Assembly: GCA_003118195.1 (NCBI GenBank)
Contig: BEXV01000135.1
Span: forward strand, 38,712-102,711
From: Hemicentrotus pulcherrimus
Lineage: Eukaryota > Echinodermata > Echinoidea > Camarodonta > Strongylocentrotidae
Length of the DNA: 64,000 nucleotides
Direction of reading: 5' to 3'
Shown here: piece by piece, positions 36,515 through 51,103 of the stretch
Layout: every line of letters begins with the position of its first letter
How positions within the stretch are numbered: the first letter of the stretch is position 1
Notes under the pieces: generated by a model
What the model was told of the DNA's origin: nothing
The model's database searches: none
What the model saw: the letters and a program-made list of their open reading frames with translations, nothing else
Program-made: the position numbers and the translations under genes

Positions 36515-39500
36515 CTTTGTTATGCATAATCATGTTGTGACATGACCTTTGTTATTCTTCAACCAATTGAAAAAGAATTTCTGGTATAAGGACAGATGAA
36601 TCATTTAACTGTATCATATTCAATGTCTGCAACATCCCATAATATATTTCTAACGTTAGTGACGATAGAAAATAAGGGCCCCTTTGAATGTTATAGCCTA
36701 TACATAGTTAGATACATATAATATATATTTATATGTATATTTTCATTTATTATTCTTGATTAAATTGAGTAATAACACATCTCATTTCATAACTATACCA
36801 TAACGAGAATAAAGTCAGTAACATCTGTTTAAGGAAATCGTTTCCCATGAATGGTTTAGAAAAACAAGAAAGCCATGCTATTCTTTATGTTCATAAGTTT
36901 ATGGTGACATTATGATAAATGTCTGTCAGAGTGCATATCACATATCACAATATAATTATCAGAACTGAAGTAATCATTTCACAAGAAATCATATGAAATT
37001 TACACAATCATCAAATCACTTTGTGAATAAGTTACCACACATCCACCAAGAATTTAATATTTCCTGTTATCACCTTAGAAGATGCCCCACTCTCTCTTTC
37101 TCTCTCTCTCTAATTATATACGAATTAAGTCAATCTGCATCGGCGAAACCATTAACCGTATATGGCAGACATTACTGTCGCATTGATTTAAATGACATTT
37201 ATATTTTCGATTCGTTCAATAATACAACAATATAAAGTTACATTATATTGTATAATAATAAAAAAATGATTTAATCTTTAGTGCATCGTGAGAACTAGGT
37301 CGAATGCTTTCTCACTTCAAGGATTTCTTCCATTTATGAGTGGTGTTAATATTAGACATGAAAGGTATAAACATAAAGTACTATTCACAACAACAACAAA
37401 AAAAAACCTACGTTATCGTAATGAGCATGATTCAATAGAAGTTGCTAGTAATACAGAGTTGCTTAAAGATATTTTCTTACAAAAATTAAACACACACACA
37501 CATACGCGCACACACATTCTATATATGTCCACAACTAATACTAAAACTACACATGACACCGCTGCTAAATATTTCCTAGGAATTTTGAATGAAGTGTATT
37601 ACATATAATGTTTAAAATAGACAAGTTACAAAATATGCGTACAACATACAAATGACTGCCATGAATTTTCTCCATTAAAATACAGTTGGGGTGGAGGGCT
37701 AGAGGTCGGATAGAATAGAAGAAATTTAATACAGAAATTTCACATCATATTGTCACCAAGATCATAATATCCCGGAAGCAAGTATCCTGACATTGTATCC
37801 ACATGATAAGACGTAAAGAACCAATTAAAATATGTTGTTGGCATGCCTAAGGCATGATTTTAAGAGAACTCCACGCATTATGCATGACATGGATGGCCGA
37901 GACACACCAAAGACCACCCTTTAATAAGTGCCGAAGTCTGTGCGATGAGTGCAAGTTGATGACAAGAGTAATCATCGAGTAATCATGAAGGATTTTTTGC
38001 TAGAATGAGTAGATAATCCCAATTCTACTCGGCACGGACTACGGAGACGACAAGCGTGAAGCAGAGAACAGCTCATGTGATGAAATTGGAGAGAGATGTT
38101 GACTCGATCGGAAGGAAAAGGTTCTTGTCTCCTTTTAACGCTCTTCAAACGAGATAATATCACAGATGGTCGCTCAACGGATACTTCTGCAATTGCTTCG
38201 TCGAGGCACCATCCGGGTTTTAACAAATGTTGTTGTTGCATTTTGGATTGTCAGTCACTAATCTTGTCCGTCTTCAGAGGGATCAAAACACAATTTCCTC
38301 GGACTCCACATTTTGTATAATTTTCATGCAATCTATAATTGCATACAATTTCATATAATATAATCTTGCATTTCTTTCGCGCTTACACGTATCACGTGCA
38401 AATCAAATAATCTAATTAAGAATATCTAACATAATAAAACTCACTTTAAACGTCTTGTTCATATATTAGAGAGATCGATGACTTTAACAGGTTTTCCTCT
38501 AGAGTAAACGAGCCTCTATCCTACCTCTAGAATCATAGAAAGCATGGATGAATTAAAAGATCCAAAATAGTTTGTGAACATTTGAATTATAATGTCATTT
38601 CAAAAGTAAGATAATTCCTAATGAATTGTAGAATAGTATATTTAATTTGTCTTGAATCAAGTTGAACAGTATACACAATTACGTTCTCCCTTCCAATGTA
38701 ACTTAGCAAATTTCTATAATTTCTTAGAAAATGAGCATGTGAATTCTAAACAAGTTTAAGTCTTGTACTATTGTAAAACGAAAGAAGTAACTAATTCCCA
38801 AACCGATGTTCAATAGACCGATTAATAACCATAACAAACCTAAAATTGAAGCCCAATTTGAATGCAAGTCTATTAAAGTGAACAATAATCTGATGGACCA
38901 TAATTCAATGTAAGCTATATGTAATGCATCGATCTCCCCAGAAAATTCGAATGGGAAAATGAATATAGGATTTTCAGCGTATTCCTTTTACACTTAGGGG
39001 GCAAAGGAATATTTGTCATTTTATCTATTTTACAAAAAGTCGATTTCAAAAGATAACAGTTTACAATTTGTGCTTTATAGAAATCAAGTATGACACTCTT
39101 TTAAACGTATGCATACAAATTATAATAATATTATAGTTTTTCCCATGCCATCTCGAATATTATAATGTTGTCATCCTTGCCAAAGTGTTGCTAGTTTTGA
39201 GCAAAGAAGAGTGACTGATATCGATTGACCTGAGGCAAGTGATATGATGGAGCCATTGGCTGGATGGAGCGGGGTTATTCATTGCTGTTTCATCTGGTTT
39301 TTCTTATAAACGTGTGTCTCCTTCATCATGCTTTCGAAACCTGAATGTGAAAAAAATCCAATAATTGCCTTTCCAATCTCCTCCACATTGCATTTTTTTT
39401 CTACCTGGGCATTAGCAATCTGGATTTATGAATTTAGAAAGTTTGGCAGCTGAGAAAGTAAGCGTAGAAAAGTATAGGATTTCTTTCCCAGGCTAGTCAA

Positions 39501-39553
39501 TAGAGTTTGCGAACAACCATCGTGATGGGTTTGTCTGCGCGCACGATAGCAGT

Positions 39554-39592
39554 ATGCGTGTGTGTGTGCGTGTGTGTGAGTGTGTGTGTATG
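39554..39592 (+). repeat. (GT)n microsatellite
   Basis: GTGTGT with GC and GA interruptions, a potential Z-DNA former. (CA)n tracts are at about 37489-37516 and 54182-54213. Confidence 0.85.
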
Positions 39593-42272
39593 TCCCTCAG
39601 CGTGGTAAACACGCCTAACGCCTCAGTGCTAAAGTTAATCTGAGCTGACCCTAGGGTAAATTAGGCGTACTGTGTCAAAGATACGGTGTTGAATACAAGG
39701 TTATTGAGCTTTGAAAATTTGCTCTATAATATTGCATGACAGTGTAATATTATGTCCGGAGCTAGTCAACGCGATGGTCAATGTTGACCCATCTCTGAAG
39801 TGTGACTTCAACCCCACGGTGTGACATCCGTATACTGAGATAAGTAATACATTTGGAACCTGTCAGACATTTTCACCCACAATGAATTTGACAGTAGACA
39901 TTATGTTCGGAATTATAAATTGCATTTCAAGCATTTCATGCATCATCCGCCTTTGAAATAATATGTGGCTCACAAGATGGTAACTGTGGAAAGTTATTAA
40001 TATTATGACATGAGACTGTAAAGAAGTTATTGTAGATTAATATTCATATTAGCTGCAAGTCAAATTTTTAATCAAAGAATGGCTACAAAACACGCACATC
40101 TTCAAATTTCAATGAGAGAAATATCATGCCTTTTGAATTAATAATTTATATTCTCAACTATGAAGAAGGAATGCATATAGGATATAGACTACTTTCCAAT
40201 GAATCACTTATGCCTTCTAGGAGAGTTAGAAAGGGTGAACGACGTCTGCTTCAGAACAGACCTCGAATTTTTCAATCTATTCGATGGCCTTACAATATTT
40301 CCGACACCTCCGCCCTCAGGGTATACCTCCTCCAAAGTGAATGTGTATATAACCTTTCCTCTACACTTTGCACCTCATCATCCTGCTTGTTAGACCAGAA
40401 CCATAATCCCTGGTCAGATTGCATCCCTTCTCATTCTGTAATACCGAGGTTAACTCAACGGCCTTTCAATATACATTCATATCTTATGAAGATAGCTGGT
40501 TTATGTATTAAGATATATTTGTTATCTATGCACATGGACTGTTTTATGCTGCAAGCACGCTCTCAAAAACATTCACACGCTTATTTCACACAGCATAGGG
40601 ACCGCACGACCGTCATTACCCACAGATTACTGAATTCTAAAATACTTACAGACTTGATACAAGGAACATCCGGTTCCCGTAGGCAATGTGTTAAGTAAAA
40701 GAAAAATTATTTATTTTCCAATATCTATCACACACATCTTCAACTAAACCATTCGACTACGAAAAACAGTAATTCCAATTTCTCATAAACACATGTGCAC
40801 AAACATAGAAACATTTTCTTAACATATGCTATCATCTTGAACTCTAAGAACTACTTCTCACATATTGCTAATAGAATGGATGTAGTGGCCCCGGAGAGAC
40901 CAAACAGGTTCTTCACATCATGCCCTTCTATCTGTTTCCTCACACCTCTACTCATTTACTCCACTACTCGTGTTTGTCTACGCGTGGGTCGATTACACAT
41001 GCGCGAGCACGGATAGGGCGAGATTAATCCCGAGTTGAAGATGTACCCGAGGAACGGTACGCAAACAACGTAGCATGCCAGATCAATGCTCGACGCGAGA
41101 TCCTGCCAGATTCTTAAAGGGAAATACTATTTTTTTCAGAATCTTTGTCATATCTGAATTCATTTTTCTATTCCAATTATCTCTTCCATTTTCATCAGAA
41201 TAGCGAGGAACGTGAGTTGCCTTTTGTGTCTTTTAATTCCTTAATGGGAATATCGTCACAAGTCAACGTCACCGTACTAGTCGCCTTTGGCGTCTCCATT
41301 TTTTTTCTTCATTTTTTTCGATAAAGGGAAAGGGGAAGGAAGTGAAAAGAAGTGAAGAAGGTTTATATATTTTCGAGGAAAAATGTATATATTTAGAACA
41401 CATTGTGTGTGTAGCAGTTACATAGCATAAAATGATTGTGGTACATTATTTTTGACGTAAATAGCAAAGTGCCTATACATATCATGACTATGATATGAGA
41501 TTCTTTATTATTATGACAGTGAATTGAACGATTGTATGGCGACTCATTAACCTCAAGTAATCTTTATCAATGATGACAGGGAAATTTGAAGGAAAATAAA
41601 AAATATATGTCAATCCATAAAGAAGGACACGATTTTAATAGTAGAGTAAAGCGATTAAGATAGCCTAACAAGAAATAGCAAAAGAACACACCCTCATCCT
41701 CACATCCCACACTCACCCCCAAACGCTCACGTCACCGCACACTCACATATAAAATAAAACGACTGGTTCATTCATGTTTGCCTTTTATCAAGAGGGTAGG
41801 CATCTCGTCCATGATAAGTGCGCTCGCTTGGATCGCTTTTCGGCAGTTTATATTGCCCTAGTATTCAATTTTGAAATCCAATTTTGCGTGTATTAAGTTG
41901 GATTACAGCGTATGGGTATTCAATCCCTGAGCCTAACATAAAATTCGAGGGAGTCGACTCCGGTGAGGTAGATAAAGATAGACATTGGGAGACAGATATA
42001 AGGAAGAAGAAATCTGAATTCAAAGGAGAAAGCTGATATAATGATCAGCGAATATAATAGGTGGAAAGGAAGAAGGGCTACAACCTGATGGAGTTATTGA
42101 GAAGCTTTAAATCTCGGTAATGGTTGAACAATAATAGAAAATATTAAATTAAAGATGGCAAAATACATACCTTTTTTGGGTTACATAATGGAAGTAATAG
42201 AATTGAAAGAGAAAAACAGAGAAGAAAGGAGTATAAAAAAGGTAAGAGAAGGGAGGGAGTGAATTATATCGA

Positions 42273-42275
<3 letters not shown>

Positions 42276-42304
<29 letters not shown>

Positions 42305-42519
42305 AACTAGACGGCGAGAGAGAGAGAGAGAGAGGGGGGAGAGAGGGAAAGAGAGAGAGTAGTGATTGCGACATAGAAATAATACAGAGAGAGAGAAAAA
42401 GAGGGCGCACTCAAAGGACATGGGGTCAAGTGGAGCCAAGTTAGAGAGGGAATAATGAAGGCGAATGAAGCCACAAGTATGCCAACAACATAATACGCAA
42501 AGCGAGAGAGAGAGAGAGG
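42276..42519 (+). repeat. (GA)n-rich microsatellites
   Basis: GA tracts at about 42276-42358 and 42505-42519 with GA-rich sequence between. They generate a spurious 156-codon Ser/Leu frame on the minus strand. Confidence 0.9.
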
Positions 42520-43435
42520 TCTTTTTCCACGAGCCTTCTATATTTCTCATATGTTGAAGTATAGATTTCATGAGTGTATGCATTTTACTTACAAATATGT
42601 ATTTTTCACGATTTATCATATTCAGTCTTTTGATTTGGACAGAGTAGCTGGAAAGTGGGTATGTAATAGTATTATAATAGTATTTCTATTTGCAAAGTGG
42701 TGTATCAATTACATAATCAACTTTCTAAATTCGATGAGTAAATGCAAATTGCATTAAACATGAGCATGTCATCAAGTACAAAGCTGATAACATTACATAT
42801 TATTTAATATAATATTATATTATCCCACTTGTAAAAAAATACCCATGTGTGACGTTGATATGGAAAAACACTTTTTTCAAAAGCTGAGTGAAATCCATCT
42901 TCTCTGTGAAGAAAAAAAAAAAATCTTTCACAGAGCATCGAAGAGAGCAAGCAGATAGTGCTATTTTTGTTATGATAATTAAACTCAACCCAGCTACCAT
43001 CCGTCAAATTCAATCAACTTCTGCGGTTTTCGAGACCTAAAGCGCGGTTTATTAATTCCATTTATTTGATCAAATTGAATAGTGTTTCAATGCATTCGAA
43101 AAACATGGTGTATGATCGGCATCGTTCCGCAAAACGAACCCACAATCACAAGGAAGAGTGACATTTTGATGATGGATCGATCCGTTCACTTAGAAAGGGT
43201 AAACTATTCGTAAATACGTCTATTGCATTTCCTGTTGGATTTGGTGTCTCACTGACGATCTATGAAATGAATTTAAAACGGCGTACAGTATGTTTAATTG
43301 TTTAAATGAGCTATAAAACATTGTCAAAATTGAATTAAAGATGCTATTCCAAATGAGATGCGTGAAATATCTTTAAATTTCTGTATGCATCAGATTTCAT
43401 CAGGGGAAGATATGAACTTAGTCTCATGATTTATT

Positions 43436-43473
43436 NNNNNNNNNNNNNNNNNNNNNNNNNNNNNNNNNNNNNN
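43436..43473. other. Assembly gap
   Basis: 38 Ns followed directly by about 19 Gs. Confidence 0.98.
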
Positions 43474-45363
43474 GGGGGGGGGGGGGGGGGGGTCTCCATA
43501 TTGCCTCGTGCAAGGATAAGAGCTAGATATGTTTCTGTAATTAACATTTATTTTACTGCTCAGACGAATACCACTAATATTTGTCGCATGTTGTTTGTGA
43601 TATTATTATCAGAAATAATATAGAAACATGTGTTATCGTGAATAACATTATAAAAGCAGTCATCAACATCTTTGAATTGTTTATCACAAGTAATGTGATT
43701 CGGCCCCACAATTTCAAACAGTATTCCATGGGACAAGATGGTTGCAAAAACAGTGTACCAAGCCTGGGGTGCTATGAGTTGTCAAGCGAAACTTACAGAG
43801 ATCAATGAAAACTAAGTACAGGTAAGATTTTGGATGGAAACCGAAGCTAAATTACCATTGGGTGTGTATTACTTGTCCAGTAACTGTTGAGCACTGGTTG
43901 AATCGTTAACATCGATATCATCCTCAAATGCAACAACAACAGTGGCAAAATCATGAAATGTGCTGAGTATTATTTCAGTCTCATACAATGCAAAACGGTC
44001 ATCTCTTGATACTTGCGTATTTTACATCACCACCTGTTTTCTACGCCACCCTCTTCTCAGGACGTTACCCAAACTAGCTGCTTCCACTATCGCCTCGGAG
44101 CAGGGGATACGGCGTTTATTTTGCATTCATATTCCATGAGAAATCATTGAATTCTAATCAGCCTTGAATAGATTCTTGTCGATGCCCTGGCGGAATGGAT
44201 GAAAGAGGATTTAAAGTAGCTCAAGCCGCAGGTACAGGTCACCACATATGTGCACTCGCTCGGGTTGCCCATTTTGAAGTGGAGAGCACCAAGTTGTGTG
44301 TTTTGATGCTAATTCATGTAAACACTTAAGCTCCATCGCGAAGCGGCCGCGCTTTCCCAAGTACCATCGACGACTGAATATGTTATTTACGGCACACGGC
44401 GACATGTGAATTGCACCTTTTATGGAATCCTTACCCCATCCTTTGGAAGTGCTTGTGCTGGCTTTCGAGGCAAACCAACGTGAAAAACGGTAACTCTGTA
44501 GTGGCACTCTAAGATAACTCGTTGAAAATAAATGAAAAATTGTCTGAATGCTACTCCATGTATATGTTAGGGCATAATATTATGAATAATGTAAAAAGCA
44601 ACAGAGCATATGAAACTGGTGTCATGAAATTATTGATTTGGTGTAACAAACATTAGTTATAATGGTGTTATTTGAGGTATCAATGATGGGTTTTCTGTTT
44701 CGAACTTTACATAGTTATTTAATGCTTCCAAGGAAATGTATAATCGTTCAATTGTCTCAAGAAAAATGTCAAATAAAAGCAAAGCAATACACATTGGGAA
44801 AAACGAATTTCTTTGAACAAATCTTTTAAATCCATGTAGATGTATATATATCTACAACAGGTGGATGATGGGAAGCGATGACGTCATAGATTCGTGTTCA
44901 AATGACTGAATTGTCTGGTACGCGATGAGCATTGTTGAGAGGTACATGTAAGTCTTTCATCAAAATTCTATTATTTAAAATTGATTTACCGGACAATACG
45001 TATCATCAATACGAAAAAGCCAGTAACAGAAACATTTAGGCAATGTGGGGGAGAGGATATAGATTATAGGTGACCCAATGGTCTGAGACATGTCTATTTT
45101 TTATAGCAGAAATGAGATAAAAGAGAGAGTGATTATTTACACTAAATGGATGTTAGGCGTGGAATCGCGTATGCTTGATATCGGCTGGGAGATGTAAGCT
45201 GATATGGGATTGAATAATTAGTTAACATTACTACTCAATCATAATAAGACACTGAATCATAATATATCTTACAATTGTGACAAATAAACGTATCAAGATG
45301 AACCAGGTAGAGAGAGGAAGAGAGAATAGAAAGAATTGACAAGGTGACAAGAAAATTGACGGT

Positions 45364-45399
45364 GGTTCAACCATGGAGATATATCTCCATGGTTCAACC
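45364..45399. repeat. Near-perfect 36-bp palindrome
   Basis: 18-bp arms meeting at ATATAT, with one symmetric mismatch. Each arm also carries GGTTCAACC, so the outer ends read as direct repeats too. Confidence 0.85.
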
Positions 45400-46946
45400 T
45401 TAATTTTGTGAGAAAAACCAATCATGTAATACGATTGTAGGTGTCTTTCATCTATAGGGCCAATAAAAAAAGTAAAAGGTTGCTTATGTGACAACTTAAC
45501 CATGTTTGATATGGCGTCTGCTGGGTTTGGTATGCAACTAGGATAGCCTGCTACAGTGCGTGAGGGGAATGGTTCTCTCACTCCTGTTTAGCATTACAAC
45601 GATATCATAAATCCTGCCTGTAGATCCCACTGTACGTCACGTGATGAAGGTCTGTGGAACAACCGCAAATTGCCATTGATAACAGGTCTCATCTCAAACT
45701 ATTACTGATGGTGGCGCCCGGCAAATTGGAAGTGTTAATTCGATGTCATATTGAGTAAGCAATTCATGCGAGCTGTTAAGTTCTGTTTTGTTAATGGGTT
45801 TGAACAATTTCAATTGTGATGATTGTTCAATACGACATAAAGTGTTCGAGAAAATTTTTGACACGATTTCAAGTAGTTAAAACTTCTTTCACAAATGAAT
45901 AAGCGTATCAAAAATTTGCATAGAAATTAAAATGCAAGTCATTAGATTGGAAGTTCCGAAAACAGGTATACGCACATTGACGGTTAATCCAACAAGTTGT
46001 TTTTTTTCCTAGCCCAATTACAAAAAAGAAAGAGTCATCCTGCTGGCCTTTTAAGTTTCAATCGAAAGAGCACTATCACGTGACCCCACTATACCTCTAA
46101 GGCTTGTGCCGCGGTGGAACGCACGTAAATCGTTTTAGATTTCGCTGATTAACTAGGTGACGAAAAACACGAGAAGATTAGGCATACAGTGGACTTAATA
46201 CACAAGTAGGAGAAATATGGCGTGAAGAAAGAAAGCGTTGTGGACTTGAAGAGTTGAAGACTAATGCTTACAGAGCTTTGCCGTAGCACGCGTGAAGATG
46301 AAAATAGCATTGCATGATTTACAAGGCACAACGTTTTGGTAATGAGACTTTCAAAGAGTCTGACATTGAACGGTGTAACCAAGTGAAGCCCCTCTTTGTT
46401 CCCCAAGAAATATCCAGGGTCGCACCTCTTGTAGAATCTCTCTGATATGAGGCTTGTTTGTCATTGCTAGCAAATCAGCACATGGCCAATTTATTTCTTA
46501 ATTACGTAGAGTAAGGTAACCTTTTAAGATAAAGCGTACCAGCTGTTGTGCTTGTGCCTACCAAGATTACTCTGATTACAATTTAATACGGTAAGTAAAC
46601 AAATATATCAAAAGTGTTTTGTTAGCCCCATGTAACAGGCATATATCAAATGTTCATGTTTGCGTACAAATATAGAGTTTTGTTTTGAATGTTGAAACAA
46701 GATGATATTACTCTTGGCAGACCGACTTATTCCTAAGGGTGATATTTTCTCGTGAGGTACCAACGGGATTTTGAAATTAATGACATTTTATCATGAAAAA
46801 GCATTCGGGACAAGGCCTTACAAATACAGTAAAGCTTTCAGCACCTGCTATGCGGGGTAATTAAATAAACGTTGCCTGAAATTGAAAAATATAATGAAAC
46901 ACATACAAAATGGGGGACTGATCTCAAGCACCATTTAGATTTCAAA

Positions 46947-47120
46947 TATTTCTTATCTTAACACATATCATGACCAAGTATATACTAACTATTGTTATGA
47001 AAGAAAATTGCTTGTAAAATTTGATTTGATAAACATTTCTTTTCTTAACACATATCATGAACAAGTATAAAATAACTATCGTTATGAAAAAAAAAATTGT
47101 AAACTTGATTTGAGATAATC
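46947..47120. repeat. Imperfect tandem duplication, period 87 bp, two copies
   Basis: CTTAACACATATCATGA recurs 87 bp apart (near 46956 and 47043), followed in both copies by CAAGTATA, ATAACTAT-like, GTTATGAAA and TTGATTTGA. Confidence 0.75.
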
Positions 47121-49824
47121 AAGTTAGATCTTCGTACACTATCAGCAAGATTTTGCCTGTTCAAAAAAATTGACTTAAGCATTTGAAATCAATGTTTAGT
47201 AAGCCAATTCAATTTTTCAATCATTCCCATCTCATTGTACAGTCCATTCACCATGTTCTACAGCCTAACGTTGATATAATATCCAGCGAGCTATCTACCA
47301 ACTTTTGATATTTTGGCTTACCTCTTGGTGAAAAAAATGTATTTAAAAATAAAACTCGAGATTATTTAAGTAAATTGATAAATAAAGTGGACCATGAAGT
47401 CCAAATAATTTTGTGCTTTCGTTTAAAAAAATCTGGGATTTGTTTGGTTAGCAATTTTTGTATTCCTTATTATCACTATTCCTTTAATTTCACCAGTAAC
47501 CCGACCTTGTTAAAACTTTGTTTTCAAGTCTCACCTTAACTGCTTCTTTTACCCGTTTACGTCCATGTGACAAGGTGATGTGCTGGAAAACACTCTAGAA
47601 AAACTGTATGGATGAGTGGCTTTGATCTTGACTAAGAAGTCCTTTGATATTCTGGTCAGACCCGCGTTCGATCTTTCGCCCTCAATAGTTGATTGAACCA
47701 CTGGTTTCTCACGTACACAACTCCAAACGTGCATGCGATCTTGAAGTTAAGATCGGTTTTAGACCCTTGATCCAATCGAGAAAGTAGCTCGATCACTGGG
47801 CATGACCGCCACCTAGCCCGAGCTGTTAAACCTAATTCTCTTCTCTTCTCAATTACGACACCTTTTTTGTGTCTTATACAGCAAACAATAAAATCAAATT
47901 TGGAATAATGACAAAATGATGGCAAACAAACCACTGGTGAACTAACTAGCTTAACAGAATAATAAATCATACTCAAATACTTTAAAACTATTAAATTTGC
48001 AAGAAGATCATTTGTTTAATGAACACAGCACTTATTAACCAGCACTGTATTTAAGGAGTTCGTCTATCATAGGAACATTATGCATAATGGCAAAATTTGC
48101 CAACGATAATCAAGTATCCATTTATACATGACTGTATGTAGCCATATACCTTATTATGCGCTGCAATTCAGTATCATAAAACTATCCCCCCTAATTTTCA
48201 GACTTTGGGAATATATTACGCATTCGACTACTTTCTTTGTGTTCACGTTCTTCTTCTGAATGACTTATATTTCTTATTTATTAGATACATCACTTGCCTA
48301 TCTTTTGTCGCATATCGTTTAGGTCAAGAATTATGATCTTGGCTTCCTCTTTATATTACAACACCAGGAGAAAGAGGCGGCTAGTCAGCTACATGTACCT
48401 TCTTGCATAAAAATTACAAAAAACAACAAAGCAAAACCAGTTCCTCCTTGAAAATCTTAGATTAGAATTAGAGGGAACATGAAAAGGAATCTCAATCGAG
48501 CTTGGCTCAATTATGCATTATAAATAGGTCCTACGGTAACAACCAGTCTAGCCTATGATGATCAGACGTAAGGAGAAGCATATTATCTAGGCCAACTAAT
48601 TCAAGGCACACAAAGGGTCGGCTCATGAAACAGTATTACAGTGAGGATACACAATTTCATAGAACGGGGAAACCATTCTCACTTCATTAATGTGTTAACC
48701 TATATAGGGTACCATTCTGATGGAAATCATTTATTCTTCAGGGCTTTCCATCTTCAACATTCACATCCGTGTAAAGGATATTTTGTAGGAACCATGCTTG
48801 TCTTGGGTAATGTGTATAAAAGATAAGTTCTTGTTATCAGTCTTCAGTATTAACTTGGTTCTGAGATTTATCAGTTTGTATTGCATAAATGGCCGAATTT
48901 GTTTAAATTACTATCAACAAGTTGGTGGTAAATAATATTTTCCATAAAACCAATCAAAGAGCTTCTAAAAGGGAACGCATCTTCATAAAAAAATTGGGTG
49001 CTAGTCATCTTAACCAAAACAAAGTGTTCCTTCAACTATATCATGTAAATGTTAAGTAAAACCGCAAAAGTTGTTACACCTGCAAATAGCAATGTAACCG
49101 CCTTGATCATCAATTACATCCCTCGACTAAATAGCAACAAAGTTATACACTATTTGCCTTTCCAATTTTTAACAATTTAGATCTTTCAATCGAGGCAGTT
49201 CCCTATTGTAAGAGCAAACACGTGGCAATAGATGTCGACCTCATCGATGACAAGGACATTGGTACAAGAGCCAACACGCTACATGATTAAAACAACCGAC
49301 ATTATGAGCGAGCGTGGCTGACAATCAAGCTATGAAAGACAAGCTTTTACATCAGGTGGCGTGGGTCTTGAGAATAAGTCGACAAGAGCCAACATGATCC
49401 AAGACGTGAGCAGTTCAAGTGGTCCTTGCCATGCAAGGTTTCGATGAGCTGTAGAGGTACGTCAGAGTGTCGTGTGTGCGCCAAAGGGTAATCATTTTTC
49501 AATCCATTGGGACACTGTCGTATCAAGCACCTCGTCAAAATCGTCATCTAAAATATCAAAAGTCATTTTTAATATTTCATCATTTTCTACAGGTTATTAG
49601 AGAGGGTAGCACTGTCTCTGCTATTTTTTATTATTTCCATCCTTATAACCTAGCAACATATTCCACAGATGTAAACCAACAATATTATGGGGTGACGCCC
49701 CACCCCCACGCACAAACACACACAACCACACTGCAATACATGGTCTTACGACCATACCTTTATAACCACAACATATAGACAGGTAAAGTTTTCCCTTTCA
49801 ATATGATTGGGAGGTTCCAGATTG

Positions 49825-49862
49825 CTATTTCACACGTCCATTCCTATTTCACACATCCATTC
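49825..49862 (+). repeat. 19-bp tandem duplication, two copies
   Basis: CTATTTCACACGTCCATTC followed by the same unit with one change (CACATCC). Confidence 0.85.
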
Positions 49863-51103
49863 CTTTTGAGAAAATATTTGTTTGTGCATTAAATTGAACT
49901 AGTCAGTGGGATTGAGAGTCCATAAGATCTAATCGGCTTCCCAATGACTATGAATTTGCCTTTACATATCTAAACCGAGCGAAAGAACGAAATCCCAAGA
50001 TAGCTAACCATGTTTACGCAAGCACCCAAACAATCGGAGGTAGATACAAAAAGTGAAAATGACAACTTTGCACTCCAAAGAGACAACATCCACTGTCTGA
50101 GGAAGAGGTATTTTTAAAACACGGTTGTGTATTTATACGCTAAATATACGAAGCAGAGCATTCGTATTTAGATCAATGAATTCGCCTATCCAAATACACT
50201 CTACAATCCTCCTACCCAAAACTATCTTCTTTCTATCACAAGAATCACAATAAAATCTGGTTTAAATCTCGAACTGTTAAAAGTCCATGAAAGTTGGAAG
50301 AATAGCCCAATAATACCGAATGAGGAATTAAAGTTTCAAATAATTTAAAAGTAATTTGTTAACATATCTAATGACCTTTTAACCATGTTTCAAAATAGTT
50401 TCTCTAACCGCTGTTTGTATCATGGAATATTCTTCTTGCTGGTGTTTATCGCTTTGATGGTTATTTTTATGTCCTCTCTCTGAAAACAACCCTTCAGCAA
50501 AGATATAATAGATGTAACAACAAAACATGTAATCAAAAAGGAAATTGGAAGAAATATAAGTGTGATACAATGAAGATAAACAGCAAGGTGACAGGACTTT
50601 ATGCGTGAGTGGATATTCGTCAAGACTTACATTGCTTGGAGGAGATTGTGTGTAATATATTGCTTTTTTGCGCCTTCTCCTTGATTAACAGGTGTGAGAC
50701 CATGTTTATCTGCCCAGGGTCTATCAACCACAATCATCATGAACATTCACTCTCTGTTTGTGCGGCATCATTTAGCCACACGACGTGAAAGGCTCAGCTA
50801 AAAATAATTTCAGAGCAAACTTTGAGAAGCACAAGAAATTGGAGGGGGTACAACATTTTGTATCGAGAACAAAAAGAAAAGCGTAAGTACCCATTTATGA
50901 TGAATTTGAAGTTATTCGTTGTTCCATTATTGACAGCATGTACCGACAGATTTTTTATTTTTTTTGAAAGACAGGAAGTAGTCTTCGGTATTGTATCTAG
51001 TTGCCATGATGTAACTGTAGTTATTTTCCTTTCCAAACAATCCAAACTAGAGATCTATAAACGCTACTGTTACACAGAATAAACAGAAAAGGACTTGGTT
51101 ATT

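Noticed and set aside
40640..40690. Possible first PDE1 exon before a GTAAGT donor on the minus strand
   Set aside because: The only ATG frame ends in phase 2, incompatible with exon A.
42149..42619. 156-codon minus-strand open frame
   Set aside because: It reads through (GA)n microsatellite, giving Ser/Leu low complexity; no domain.
43426..43623. Open frame crossing the N gap
   Set aside because: The frame is created by Ns and a poly-G run.
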